A DNA stretch of 64,000 nucleotides from Paenibacillus sp. FSL M7-0420 (lineage in GTDB: Bacteria > Bacillota > Bacilli > Paenibacillales > Paenibacillaceae). The stretch covers positions 3,596,001 through 3,660,000 of the forward strand of contig NZ_JBBOCJ010000001.1 of assembly GCF_038002345.1 (NCBI RefSeq), given 5' to 3'. The notes below the pieces were generated by a model that had not been told where the DNA came from, ran no database searches, and saw only the letters and a list, made by a program, of their open reading frames with translations. This document shows, piece by piece, positions 1-8,802 of the stretch. Within the stretch, counting starts at the first letter, position 1, and each line of letters opens with the position of its first letter. The translations under genes and the position numbers were made by a program.

Positions 1-789
1 ATGATCCTCATTGCCGTCCTCCAGTTGTTCCCGCTATACTGGCTTGTGGTAAGTGCGTTTAAGGATAATTCGGAGATTATCGGCGGAGTGGTCTGGGCGC
101 TGCCCACGGAGTGGCGGTTTAGCAATTTCTCAGAGGCCTGGGTAAGCGCCAAGGTGAATCAATACTTTTTCAACAGTGTGTCAGTTACGCTGATTACCCT
201 CTTCTGCGTGCTGCTGCTCGCTTCAATGATGGCTTACGCGCTGACACGGATGAGATTCAAATATAACGGACTGATTCTGTTCATTCTGCTCATGGGAGTC
301 ATGGTGCCGATTCACGCTACGCTGATTCCGCTGTTCATGATCCTGAAGAATCTCGGCCTTCTCAGCTCGCGGCTGTCGATTATCCTGCCGTACATCGCTG
401 TGAATCTGCCGATTGGCGTCTATATGCTGTCTGCGTTCCTGCGGAGCATGCCGAAGGAGCTGGAGGAGGCTGCGTTCATCGACGGCTGCGGGGTAGTAAA
501 GTCCTTCTTCAAGGTCGTGCTGCCGTTGCTGAAGCCGCCGCTGGCCTCGGTTGCCATCTTCGTGTTCCTCGCCGTATGGAATGAGCTGCTGATGGCGGCA
601 ACCTTCATCCAGAAGGAGACGCTGCGGACGCTGCCGCTCGGGCTGATGAACTTCAGCGGCCAATACAGCATTAGCTGGGGACCGCTGGCTGCAGCCATGG
701 TGATCTCTACGCTGCCGATTCTGCTCGCTTATGTGCTGTTCAGCGACCAGATGGAGAAGAGCTTCACCGCAGGCGCAATTCTGAAATGA
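1..789 (+). CDS. Sugar ABC transporter permease, MalG-like (5' end probably outside window)
   Basis: Inner-membrane subunit of a CUT1-type carbohydrate importer. The open frame runs from base 1. The visible 262 residues show five to six hydrophobic segments and the cytoplasmic EAA loop (EEAAFIDGCG, about residues 154-163, then the LPLLKPPLAS stretch) that docks on the ATPase. The family is normally about 270-290 residues and the frame is open at the window edge, so the true start is probably upstream; the ATG at base 1 may be an internal methionine. The C-terminus ends in the typical FTAGAILK-like tail. It would be the last transporter gene of an operon that continues into the metallophosphatase downstream, 24 bases away. 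The substrate cannot be read from sequence. Confidence 0.88.
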   Translation: MILIAVLQLFPLYWLVVSAFKDNSEIIGGVVWALPTEWRFSNFSEAWVSAKVNQYFFNSVSVTLITLFCVLLLASMMAYALTRMRFKYNGLILFILLMGVMVPIHATLIPLFMILKNLGLLSSRLSIILPYIAVNLPIGVYMLSAFLRSMPKELEEAAFIDGCGVVKSFFKVVLPLLKPPLASVAIFVFLAVWNELLMAATFIQKETLRTLPLGLMNFSGQYSISWGPLAAAMVISTLPILLAYVLFSDQMEKSFTAGAILK

Positions 790-813
790 AGAGACGGAAG
801 AAGGGTGAACGAG

Positions 814-2424
814 ATGATGGAACCGGCAGCAAGCCGTAACCTGCGCAAGATCGTGATTATCGCAACCTCGGATGTTCATGGCAATCTGTGGGGCTACCGT
901 TACGAAGACGGTCTCGATACCGTAAATGACGGGCTCGCCAGAGTAGCCGCTTATGTCCGCGAACTTAGGGAGAGCGGGACGGAGATTCTGCTGATCGATA
1001 ACGGCGATGTCTTCCAGGGGAATATGCTGACTGACGATGTCTACAATAAGCGGCCGGATGACAGGCATCCGGTCGCGTCAGCGCTGAATGCCATGGGCTA
1101 TGCCGCATTGACACTGGGCAACCATGAGTTTAACTTCGGCCTTGGCCTGATTGAGCGAATCCGGCAGGAGCTGAGCTTCCCGGTGCTCGCGGCGAATGTC
1201 TGGGATTCAGAGGGCAGGCCATTTGCCGAGCCGTATGTGATCCTTGAACAACACGGCATCCGGGTGGCGGTAATTGGACTGACGAATCCGAACGTTCCGC
1301 GCTGGGATGGAAGTAAGGTAGAGGGCCTAAGGTTCGGACATATGGCCGAGACTGCGCAGGCTATGGCGGCCTCGCTACGCGCGGAAGGGAAGGCGGACCT
1401 GATTGTGATCAGCGCCCATGCGGGCATGGTTGCAGAGTTCGATGAAGAGGGCGGCTCGGATGCCGCCGGACGGATTGCGGAGCTGGTTCCTGAAGCAGAT
1501 GTGCTGCTGGTCGGCCATATGCATATTACCGTGAACCAGCGGATTGGGAGTACGGTCATTGGAGGACCGCGTGACCGGGGAAGGGAAGTTGTACGCTTCG
1601 ACCTGACACTGGAGCTGGACAACGGGCAACCCAAGGTTGTGAGCCGCGAGGTCACGGTGGTAGACATGAGCGGCTGGGCGCCGGACCAGGAATTGCGCAA
1701 GCTGATCACCGGGGCGCATGAAGAGACCCTCCGGTTCATCGCCGAAGGCGGCGGAGGCTCTTCGATAGAGGGGGAGGGCGGCATTCTGGGCTATGCGGCC
1801 GCCGATTTCCAGCCTGAAGAGACTGCTGCCGGTCTGCCGGCGGGGCGTGTGCAGGATACGGCGGTCATTACCTTGATCCAGCGGGCCATGCTGGAGGCCA
1901 GCGGAGCGGATGTTGCCGCCACCAGCCTGTTCAACGACAAGGCGGATCTGAAGCAGGGACCGCTGACGTATGCAGATGTGTACCGCATTTATCCTTTTGA
2001 CAATGTACTGTATGTGGTTACCGTCACCGGCAAGGAGCTGAAGGCTTATATGGAAGCTTCGGCTGCCCATTTCCGGCAGTGGCAGCCCGGGGATACGGAG
2101 ATTGCCGCCGATCCCGAGGTGCCGAGCTACCTCTACGATATGTTCGCCGGGATTAATTATCAGATCGACATCTCGCAGCCTGTTGGCCGGCGGATCATCC
2201 ATCTGGCCTACCGGGGCAGAACGCTTGCCGATACAGATACGTTGCAGCTTGCTGTCAACAATTACCGGTATAGCAGCATGTTGAAGGCTTCGGGACTGGT
2301 CAGCGCCGTCAAGCACTGGGAGTCGGACTGCAGCGTCCGCGAGTTGCTGGTCCGTTACATCCGGGAGCGCCAGACGATCATACCGGAGGTCGATCATAAC
2401 TGGTCTATTGTGGGGATGGATTGA
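814..2424 (+). CDS. Bifunctional metallophosphatase/5'-nucleotidase (UshA/YfkN-like), cytoplasmic
   Basis: Two-domain phosphoesterase that would remove phosphate from nucleotides or cyclic nucleotides. The N-terminal calcineurin-like domain carries all the metal motifs: SDVHG near the start, then GDVFQGN, GNHEFNFG, SAHAG and GHMH. The C-terminal 5'-nucleotidase domain begins near residue 345 and includes the TYADVYRIYPFDN substrate stretch. There is no signal peptide, unlike classical UshA, so I infer a cytoplasmic enzyme. I chose ATG 814 because AAGGGTGA (801-808) sits five bases upstream; an in-frame GTG at 805 lies inside that site. It follows the permease closely, so it may serve the same nutrient-uptake operon. 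Confidence 0.9.
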   Translation: MMEPAASRNLRKIVIIATSDVHGNLWGYRYEDGLDTVNDGLARVAAYVRELRESGTEILLIDNGDVFQGNMLTDDVYNKRPDDRHPVASALNAMGYAALTLGNHEFNFGLGLIERIRQELSFPVLAANVWDSEGRPFAEPYVILEQHGIRVAVIGLTNPNVPRWDGSKVEGLRFGHMAETAQAMAASLRAEGKADLIVISAHAGMVAEFDEEGGSDAAGRIAELVPEADVLLVGHMHITVNQRIGSTVIGGPRDRGREVVRFDLTLELDNGQPKVVSREVTVVDMSGWAPDQELRKLITGAHEETLRFIAEGGGGSSIEGEGGILGYAAADFQPEETAAGLPAGRVQDTAVITLIQRAMLEASGADVAATSLFNDKADLKQGPLTYADVYRIYPFDNVLYVVTVTGKELKAYMEASAAHFRQWQPGDTEIAADPEVPSYLYDMFAGINYQIDISQPVGRRIIHLAYRGRTLADTDTLQLAVNNYRYSSMLKASGLVSAVKHWESDCSVRELLVRYIRERQTIIPEVDHNWSIVGMD

Positions 2425-2428
2425 CAGA

Positions 2429-2469
2429 AGAGCAGGCACTCATTGATGAATGAGGGCTTGCTCTTTTTT
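2429..2469 (+). terminator. Rho-independent terminator after the metallophosphatase
   Basis: Arms AGAGCA..ACTCATT and AATGAG..TGCTCT enclose a GATG loop and are followed by seven T residues. It lies five bases after the stop codon. It also covers an upstream ATG of the next open frame (2443), which argues for the later hydrolase start at 2587. Confidence 0.85.
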
Positions 2470-2586
2470 TACATGCCTATTCATACTCCGTTCATATTCC
2501 CGTCACGAAGAGGACATCTTAAGCAGGTACACTCTACCTATACCGCTAAGGCGAATCTACAGATAGAAGAACAGGAGAAGATGGAC

Positions 2587-3576
2587 ATGGCAGGAACCGC
2601 TGAAATAAATAAACCTGAAAAGGGACGCAAGAAACGGAAATTATGGTTGAAAATATTAGGTGGCATTATCGGTGTGCTCGTGCTGTTCATAGGCATCACC
2701 TTTATTGTTAATGTTATCAGTACTGGAATCGAGAAGAAGAAGATCGAATCGTACGGGCAGTACGTTAATGTAGAAGGCAAAAAGATGAATGTGCTGATTC
2801 AAGGCAGCGGGGAACAGACCATTGTTCTCTTGCCGGGGCAAGGAACCGCTTCGCCTGTGCTTGATTTCAAGCCGCTGATAGATCAATTGACGCCTTCGTA
2901 CAAAGTCGTAGCCATCGAGCCTTTCGGCTATGGCCTGAGCGATGGGACGGATAAAGAAAGAACGACAGAGAACATCATCAGTGAAATTCATGAAGCTGTG
3001 CAGCAGCTCGGGCTGAAGCGTTACATTCTGATGGGACATTCCATTACAGGACTCTACTCCGTGTCTTATGTGAATGCTTATCCGGATGAGGTTCAAGCCT
3101 TCGTAGGGATTGACAGTAGTGTGCCCAATCAGCCAGGCATGGATGTGAAATTGCCGCTGAAGGCCATGAAGTTTGCCAAGGATTCTGGTGTGATGCGGCT
3201 GCTCCAAAAATTGGGCGGAGATTCGTTTAAATCGCTTGACTATGATGAGCATACCAAAGAGCAGATGAAACTGATCACCAATGTACACGGCAATAACTCC
3301 ACACTGATGAATGAACTCAGCCACCTTGGCTCCAATTTCAAAAATGCCGAAAAGCTGACATACCCGCAGGATTTGCCGGTCTTGCTGTTCGCACAATCCA
3401 ATAACGAGAACAACAAGCAGTGGATTCCGCTGCATGAGGAGCAGGCGAAGCAGTCTGCACAGGGTAAATTGATCCCGATGGTAGGCTCCCATTACCTGCA
3501 CCATACGAAGTACAAAGAAATCGCCGAGGAATTCAAGGAATACATGAAGACCGTTCAATTGAAGCAAGCGAAGTAG
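2587..3576 (+). CDS. Membrane-anchored alpha/beta hydrolase
   Basis: Alpha/beta-hydrolase fold protein of 329 residues whose substrate is unknown. After a lysine-rich N-terminus (residues 9-18) there is one transmembrane helix (about 20-42), so the catalytic domain is probably extracytoplasmic. The nucleophile elbow is GHSITG, and the catalytic His is probably in VGSHYLHH near the C-terminus. The oxyanion region is LLPGQGTASP. ATG 2587 is chosen because AGGAG at 2573-2577 is nine bases upstream; ATG 2581 is too close and the longest frame (2443) begins inside the preceding terminator. It is monocistronic between two terminators. Confidence 0.85.
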   Translation: MAGTAEINKPEKGRKKRKLWLKILGGIIGVLVLFIGITFIVNVISTGIEKKKIESYGQYVNVEGKKMNVLIQGSGEQTIVLLPGQGTASPVLDFKPLIDQLTPSYKVVAIEPFGYGLSDGTDKERTTENIISEIHEAVQQLGLKRYILMGHSITGLYSVSYVNAYPDEVQAFVGIDSSVPNQPGMDVKLPLKAMKFAKDSGVMRLLQKLGGDSFKSLDYDEHTKEQMKLITNVHGNNSTLMNELSHLGSNFKNAEKLTYPQDLPVLLFAQSNNENNKQWIPLHEEQAKQSAQGKLIPMVGSHYLHHTKYKEIAEEFKEYMKTVQLKQAK

Positions 3577-3598
3577 GGAGAATGGAATAATATAGTGC

Positions 3599-3623
3599 GG
3601 CGCCCCTCGGGGTGCCTTTTTTT
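3599..3623 (+). terminator. Rho-independent terminator after the hydrolase
   Basis: GGCGCCCC-TC-GGGGTGCC hairpin followed by TTTTTTTG. Confidence 0.9.
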
Positions 3624-3679
3624 GTAGAAAGATAAGAATTTATATGCTTCGCGCTATAATTATCTTCTATTTCTCGCTG

Positions 3680-3717
3680 AAACGGTACCGTCCTTTAAAA
3701 GGACGGCAAAGCCGTTT
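3680..3717. repeat. Intergenic inverted repeat (long hairpin)
   Basis: Nested dyad with outer arms AAACGG/CCGTTT and inner arms CCGTCCTTT/AAAGGACGG. It lies alone in a 254-base intergenic stretch (3577-3830) between the hydrolase and the amidase. There is no T tract, so it is not an ordinary terminator. It could be a dispersed repeat or part of a small RNA. Confidence 0.6.
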
Positions 3718-3830
3718 CCACTTGATATAACTAATTATAAATACTCAATTTCGCAACCTATTCCAATTACTGGAGTCTAATTTAAGAATCAGCAATTCTA
3801 CAAATTAGATGAAATGGATGAGATGCACGT

Positions 3831-5324
3831 ATGAAAAAATGCAATTGGTTCCTCCTGTTCGCCGTCCTATTCTTATGCTTCCCGCTCAGCGGGCAGGCCA
3901 GTGCCGCCGTGAAGACAAGTCCGACCATCATACTGGACGGGCAAGCCATTCCTATGCAAAAGAAAGACAAGGTTGAATTGATCAACGGCAGTGTGATGGT
4001 TCCCTTGCGGATCATTGCGGAGAATATGGGAATGGGGGTCCTCTGGAATCAACAGGTTGGAACTGTAACCATCCCTAAGGAATCTGGCAGCATAGTGCTG
4101 ACGATTGGCCAAAAGAAAGCCCTCATCGATGGGGCTTCCCATTCGCTGGCCACCGCTCCCCGGAACCGTAACGGAACCACGCTGGTGCCGCTGCGGTTCA
4201 TCAGCGAAGCCATGGGTGTCCAGGTCAGCTGGGACAACAGCCGCAAGGTGGTGGGCTTGACTTCAGCTCCGCTTCCGCCGGTGCAGCCGGCTTCACCGGA
4301 GGCTCCAGAGCCGGCCGTCACTCCCGCTCCGGTCAGCTCTGAAGGCCCGGAACAGCCGGTGACCCTGCCCGTCCCAGCCGCGGCGGCTTCCACCGTCCAT
4401 AGTCTCAGCTTCAGCGATGACCGCCTGATGCTTGCTTTTACCGGCGATGTCCAGCCGTCTGTACATACCGGTAACGAACCGCTGCAGATTGTGGTGGAGC
4501 TGCCCCGAACGACCTTTTCCGCAGATTTCTTACAGACGGTGTCATGGGATAGCCGCACCCAATCGGGGGAGCAGACTGTTACCGGCGTTCCCAATGTCAA
4601 TAAGCTGTATTACGGACTTTCGGGGACGGACGCCGCCGCCGTACGGATTGTGATTGCGCTCTCTACGGATACGAAGTATACCAGTTACATCGAGGAGGAT
4701 GCCGCCTCCCGGCTCCTGGTCGTCGACCTGAGCTCTGCCGCAGCCGAGCTGCCTCCGGCAGAGCCGGTTCAGCCGGGCAACGGGAAGAAGACCGTTGTTA
4801 TTGATGCCGGCCATGGGGCTGCGGACCCGGGAACGATCGGCATTACGAAGAAGCTGGAGAAAGATTTCAACCTTAGCGTCGCCTTGAAGGTAGAGCGTCT
4901 GCTGCTGCAGGAGCCGGCGTTCAATGTGGTGATGACACGCCGCGACGATACCTATCCGCCCAACAAGCGACGGGCAGAGATGGCCAACGAGCTGCAGGCC
5001 GATGCCTTCGTCTCCATCCATGGCAATTCTGCCACAGGGATGCCCAATGTCCGGGGAACCGAAACCTACTACTACAGTCAGGAGAGTAAAGCCTTCGCCG
5101 GTATCATGCATAAGCACCTGCAAGGGACCACCGGCTTTCCGGACCGCAAGGTTAAATACAACAAATATATCGTCTTGAAATATTCCAATATGCCAGCTAC
5201 GCTGCTGGAGGTTGGTTTCTTATCCAATGCCGTCGAGGAAGCCATCCTGTTCTCCGACGATTTCCAGAACCGGGTAGCGGCTGCTATCGTAGCGGGCCTG
5301 AAGGAATATTTCGGGGTCGCTTGA
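3831..5324 (+). CDS. Secreted N-acetylmuramoyl-L-alanine amidase with copper-amine-oxidase-like N-terminal and AMIN domains
   Basis: Cell-wall hydrolase that would cut the amide bond between MurNAc and the stem peptide. Domains in order are: a signal peptide (1-26, cleavage near QASAA), a copper amine oxidase N-terminal-like domain (about 30-145, with the repeated VPLRFISEAMG pattern common in Paenibacillus surface proteins), a Pro/Ala/Glu linker (about 146-185), an AMIN domain (about 186-300) and a C-terminal Amidase_3 domain (about 315-497). Zinc motifs are visible as VIDAGHGAADPG, an FVSIHGN stretch and the catalytic Glu in LLEVGFLSN. The ribosome binding site is weak (GGATGAG). It appears to be monocistronic. 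Confidence 0.92.
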   Translation: MKKCNWFLLFAVLFLCFPLSGQASAAVKTSPTIILDGQAIPMQKKDKVELINGSVMVPLRIIAENMGMGVLWNQQVGTVTIPKESGSIVLTIGQKKALIDGASHSLATAPRNRNGTTLVPLRFISEAMGVQVSWDNSRKVVGLTSAPLPPVQPASPEAPEPAVTPAPVSSEGPEQPVTLPVPAAAASTVHSLSFSDDRLMLAFTGDVQPSVHTGNEPLQIVVELPRTTFSADFLQTVSWDSRTQSGEQTVTGVPNVNKLYYGLSGTDAAAVRIVIALSTDTKYTSYIEEDAASRLLVVDLSSAAAELPPAEPVQPGNGKKTVVIDAGHGAADPGTIGITKKLEKDFNLSVALKVERLLLQEPAFNVVMTRRDDTYPPNKRRAEMANELQADAFVSIHGNSATGMPNVRGTETYYYSQESKAFAGIMHKHLQGTTGFPDRKVKYNKYIVLKYSNMPATLLEVGFLSNAVEEAILFSDDFQNRVAAAIVAGLKEYFGVA

Positions 5325-5349
5325 CCCCGTCTGCTCCTGCATTTATAGC

Positions 5350-5378
5350 TTTCAAGATCGCGGTCCGCTCCTTATAAT
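5350..5378 (+). promoter_or_regulatory. Candidate sigma-A promoter for the MFS gene
   Basis: A perfect TATAAT at 5373-5378 with TTTCAA at 5350-5355, 17 bases apart. The -35 box is weak. It lies about 70 bases before the MFS start. Confidence 0.4.
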
Positions 5379-5450
5379 ATAGAGAGTGAGAGGAGAACCC
5401 CGCCTTAAGAAGCTGAGCGTATTTTGTAAATAAACAGGAGGTTGAGAAGA

Positions 5451-6695
5451 TTGAATCCGCATGAACAAAGCGCGAATACGCCTAGCTTGTTCCGTAATCG
5501 CTTTCTGCAGACGATTCTGTTATCCAGCGTGCTGCTGCAGATCGGGATCTGGGTGCGTAATTTTGCTATTCTGCTCTATGTTGCGGAGAGGACCAACAAT
5601 GATCCCTACGCCATTTCGCTGATCAGTGTAGCTGAATTTGCACCTATCTTTGTATTTTCCTTCATTGGAGGAACCTTTGCGGACCGGTGGCGGCCGAAGC
5701 GGACGATGATCTGGTGTGATTCCCTGTCTGCGGTATCGGTATTCGCCGTTCTGCTCAGCATTCACTTCGGTTCGTGGGAATCCGTGTATCTGGTCGCGTT
5801 CATCTCGGCCATTCTGTCGCAGTTCTCCCAGCCTTCGAGCATGCGGTTATTTAAGTTCCATGTGCCGGAGGAGCAGCTGCAGCAAGGGATGGCACTCTTC
5901 CAGTCGCTGATGGCCATCTTCATGGTTCTCGGACCGATGTTAGGTACTTTCGTATACAGCACCTTCGGCCTTGAGATCTCCATTGCCGTAATGGGCGTTG
6001 CTTTTCTGCTGTCGGCACTCGTGCTTATCCGTCTGCCGGAGGATCATATGGAAGCCGGGACAGTTGCCGAGAAGGGGCAATTCCGTAAGGACTTCACCGA
6101 AGGCTTCCGGTATGTCTGGCAGAGCCAGGTGCTGCGGATGCTCGGACTTGCGTTTGTATTGGCCGGACTTGCTGTGGGTGTATCCCAGGCACTGAATCTG
6201 TTCATCGTCACAGAGCGGCTTGGCCGAAGCAAGGAGTTCCTGCAATACATGCTGATGGTCAACGGTGCAGCCATGCTGATCGGGGGTGGGCTCGTGGCCG
6301 CTTTCGCCAAAAAGGTTCCGCCCCAGCTGCTGCTCGCCATGGGGATGCTGGCAGGTGCCGTTTGCACCACTATCGTCGGGTTCTCAACAAGCGTTCCGCT
6401 CACGCTGACCGTGCAGTTCCTGAACGGGCTGATGTTCCCGTGCATTCATATCGGAATCAGTACCATGATTCTGAGGTGGTCGCACAGCGCTATTGTCGGC
6501 CGGGTCAACGGGGTGCTGAATCCGATGTTTGTCGGGATGATGGTCGTGTCCATGTCGTTCGCAGGTGCGCTGAAAAGCGCCTTCTCCCTGAGTACCATTT
6601 ATGGCGGGGCTGGCATACTGTTCCTCCTAGGCGCCTTAATGATGCTTCCCATCATGAATCAAAAAGCGCCGGAGCAGGCACAGGCTGTGCAATAA
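5451..6695 (+). CDS. MFS efflux transporter (MefA/EntS-like MFS_3 type)
   Basis: Twelve-helix proton-driven exporter of about 414 residues. The conserved loop 2-3 motif appears as GGTFADRWRPKR (about residues 63-74). The sequence resembles the macrolide-efflux/enterobactin-exporter branch, with a short hydrophilic loop after helix 6. Substrate is unknown. I prefer the TTG at 5451, nine bases after AGGAGG (5436-5441), over the TTG at 5442 that overlaps the site. It is flanked by its own promoter and terminator. Confidence 0.85.
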   Translation: MNPHEQSANTPSLFRNRFLQTILLSSVLLQIGIWVRNFAILLYVAERTNNDPYAISLISVAEFAPIFVFSFIGGTFADRWRPKRTMIWCDSLSAVSVFAVLLSIHFGSWESVYLVAFISAILSQFSQPSSMRLFKFHVPEEQLQQGMALFQSLMAIFMVLGPMLGTFVYSTFGLEISIAVMGVAFLLSALVLIRLPEDHMEAGTVAEKGQFRKDFTEGFRYVWQSQVLRMLGLAFVLAGLAVGVSQALNLFIVTERLGRSKEFLQYMLMVNGAAMLIGGGLVAAFAKKVPPQLLLAMGMLAGAVCTTIVGFSTSVPLTLTVQFLNGLMFPCIHIGISTMILRWSHSAIVGRVNGVLNPMFVGMMVVSMSFAGALKSAFSLSTIYGGAGILFLLGALMMLPIMNQKAPEQAQAVQ

Positions 6696-6757
6696 CATAA
6701 ATATATGATCTAAGCAGATAGAACACTTCTGCTCGTTAACTGAAACCATATCCCCTG

Positions 6758-6783
6758 AAAAGCCGCTGGTTAGCGGCTTTTTG
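6758..6783 (+). terminator. Rho-independent terminator after the MFS gene
   Basis: AAAGCCGCT-GGTT-AGCGGCTTT stem followed by a short T run. The remaining 170 bases to the next gene show nothing recognisable beyond its ribosome binding site. Confidence 0.85.
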
Positions 6784-6960
6784 TCGTTATACCAGATAAG
6801 TAGGTTAGAGCTCCCCGCATGGGCATGACTAGGGGCGTGATGTACGGTTAGAGGAGCGGCGGAAACAGCTGGATTTGGGTTTCCCTATGCTCAAAGATAA
6901 TCCCAGGCTTGACCCTGACGTATACTGGAGGGTTTACAATGGCAGCAGGAGGGATGCACA

Positions 6961-7863
6961 ATGGATAGAATAACATCATCTGCAAAGCACAACGATGGCC
7001 GGGAATCATCCGGGAGATGGCTGGCGATTACAGCGCTTGGATGGTTGGCCATGACGCTGGGGCTGTTCACCGCCACGGTTGCCGGGAACGCTGTGCGGGC
7101 TTCCGGCGGGGCGGACAACACCATTTCTGTCGTCCAGGCTATGACCGCAGTGCTGCTCATTGTGCCCGCAGCTTATCTTATTCAGCGCCGGTTCCGGCTG
7201 ACCGCCAAGCTGCTGCCATTGACTCCGGCCGCATTCCTGCATTTGCTGGGCGGCGGCGCATCAGCCTTGCTGATGGGGGGAATAGGCTTTATGATTACCG
7301 GGGTGCTGGGCTGGACTACCACTATTGCCTGGCATTTCTCCGTGGACCTGTTGCTGGCTATAGCCTTCAGTACATGTATCGCTTTTCTGTACGAGGCGAT
7401 GCCGGAGGAATTGTCGATGAGAGGAATCGTATACAGCGGATTGCGGTTGCGCCTGCCTGCCTATGCTGCATATGGCGCTCAGGTGCTGCTGTTTGTACTG
7501 GTGCCGGTCACTGTAAACCAGCTGCAAGCCTGGAGCGGACTCGACCGCGGAAATAGCATTAATGCAGAATATGTGATTATGCTGCTCTGCTTCGGCACGG
7601 TGCTTCAGCTATGGCGCAGCTTGACCGGATCGCTGTGGGCTTCCATCGGCTTTCATCTGGCGTATCTGGCAATGGCGCGGTTTGTTATTCTGCAGAGGGA
7701 CCGCAGTATACTGACGTACAATGAGCTGGAGGCAGGGACAGGCCCGGTTGTCATCCAGTTCGGAGTTGTGATTGTCGGCACCGCAGGACTGCTGTTACTG
7801 TTCAACCTGTGGCGCCGGCGTATGCCAGGCCCATACCGGATGAATAACTGCGCCGGGCGCTAA
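6961..7863 (+). CDS. CPBP-family intramembrane glutamic endopeptidase (Abi/CAAX protease-like)
   Basis: Polytopic membrane protein of 300 residues with about seven to eight helices. The active-site signature EExxxR is visible as EELSMR near residue 147, and the third motif His as GFHLAYLAMAR near residue 226. CPBP proteins are membrane metal-independent proteases used in prenyl-protein processing, bacteriocin self-immunity or signalling; which applies here cannot be told. A strong AGGAGGGATG site precedes ATG 6961. It is followed 33 bases later by a MerR-type regulator, probably in the same transcript, so it may be drug- or peptide-responsive. Confidence 0.8.
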   Translation: MDRITSSAKHNDGRESSGRWLAITALGWLAMTLGLFTATVAGNAVRASGGADNTISVVQAMTAVLLIVPAAYLIQRRFRLTAKLLPLTPAAFLHLLGGGASALLMGGIGFMITGVLGWTTTIAWHFSVDLLLAIAFSTCIAFLYEAMPEELSMRGIVYSGLRLRLPAYAAYGAQVLLFVLVPVTVNQLQAWSGLDRGNSINAEYVIMLLCFGTVLQLWRSLTGSLWASIGFHLAYLAMARFVILQRDRSILTYNELEAGTGPVVIQFGVVIVGTAGLLLLFNLWRRRMPGPYRMNNCAGR

Positions 7864-7896
7864 GGCAAAATACTGTACTTATCTGGAGGGAAGCCG

Positions 7897-8652
7897 ATGT
7901 ATACTGTAGGGCAATTGTCCAAGCTTACTGGTGTTTCTGTCCGCACCTTGCATTATTATGAGAAGCTGGGCCTGCTCCAGCCGGACAGGAAGACCGGCAA
8001 CCAGTACCGATCTTATAGTGAGAATGATATTTTAAGGCTGCAGAAGATCGCTGTGCTGAAACACATGCATTTTAAACTGAGTGAGATCAAGATTATCCTC
8101 GACAACGGTGAAGTAGCTCACAATGATGTTGCCGTATGGAGCCGGGCCCTTACGCAGCAGATGGCCTTCGTGAAGCAGCAGCAGGACAAATTGCAAGCGG
8201 TAGAGCATTTGCTGTATTCTATCCTATACGCCATGCGGGCACGCGAACAAGTAAATATAGACGAGATGCTTGAATTTATCCGTGAGCTTGAACAGCCTCC
8301 GCAAGGCAAAGCGCTACGGCAGCAGTATTTCTCACCGGAGGAACTCGAGCTGCTGCCGATCAACGATGTAAGCAATCCGCTGACTATGGAGTGGGCCGAT
8401 ATTCTCTGGCGGGTTAAGGGACTGCTGGCAGAGCCGCCCGATTCACCGGCAGCGCAGCAGCTTGCGTCCTCTATTATAGAATACGCCGATACAATGTTTG
8501 GCGGAGATGAGCAGCTCATCCAGAAATATTGGGACTACATTACTCCGCAGGAAGGCCAGACTACGCGAGTGTACGGGATGACCACCGAAGTCATGCAATA
8601 TATGGATGCGGTTATCCGCATTTATCTGGGTGAGGAAGATCCCCGCCCTTAA
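7897..8652 (+). CDS. MerR-family transcriptional regulator, TipAL-like
   Basis: 251-residue activator. The N-terminal MerR winged helix is clear (YTVGQLSKLTGVSVRTLHYYEKLGLL, residues 2-27, then the RLQKIAVLKHMHFKLSEIK wing), followed by a coiled linker (about 70-105) and a C-terminal helical TipAS-like domain (about 130-250) of the kind that binds thiopeptide-like ligands. No metal-binding Cys cluster is present, so a drug or peptide sensor is more likely than a metal sensor. GGAGGG lies upstream of ATG 7897. It precedes the peptide-biosynthesis operon but is separated from it by a terminator, so a regulatory link is only possible, not shown. Confidence 0.85.
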   Translation: MYTVGQLSKLTGVSVRTLHYYEKLGLLQPDRKTGNQYRSYSENDILRLQKIAVLKHMHFKLSEIKIILDNGEVAHNDVAVWSRALTQQMAFVKQQQDKLQAVEHLLYSILYAMRAREQVNIDEMLEFIRELEQPPQGKALRQQYFSPEELELLPINDVSNPLTMEWADILWRVKGLLAEPPDSPAAQQLASSIIEYADTMFGGDEQLIQKYWDYITPQEGQTTRVYGMTTEVMQYMDAVIRIYLGEEDPRP

Positions 8653-8665
8653 TCGTTGTTCCATG

Positions 8666-8705
8666 AAGCGTGCCACCATCCGGGGCACGCTTGTTTCATT
8701 TTTGA
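8666..8705 (+). terminator. Rho-independent terminator after the MerR gene
   Basis: AAGCGTGCC ... GGCACGCTT stem, then a TGTTTCATTTTT tail. It isolates the RiPP operon from the upstream genes. Confidence 0.8.
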
Positions 8706-8720
8706 TGTAGATTTCTTCTT

Positions 8721-8746
8721 TAATACCTATAATTAGACAGGTATTA
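8721..8746 (+). promoter_or_regulatory. Candidate promoter/operator of the RiPP operon
   Basis: Perfect 8-base inverted repeat TAATACCT (8721-8728) and AGGTATTA (8739-8746) with a 10-base spacer. A perfect TATAAT (8728-8733) lies inside it. The best -35 match, TTGATG at 8702-8707, is 20 bases away, which is too long for an unaided sigma-A promoter, so an activator or repressor binding the dyad is plausible. It is 57 bases before the first precursor gene. Confidence 0.5.
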
Positions 8747-8802
8747 ATTTCATTTCCTTTTAGTTAATATTTATGTATCTTCTAAGCGGGAGGTGATTCA
8801 AA

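Noticed and set aside
223..1068. 281-codon reverse-strand frame across the permease and metallophosphatase genes
   Set aside because: It is antisense to two well-supported genes, low in typical protein features, and has no ribosome site.
5311..5328. Hairpin CGGGGTC-GCTT-GACCCCG at the end of the amidase gene
   Set aside because: It spans the stop codon and has no T tract, so I do not call it a terminator.
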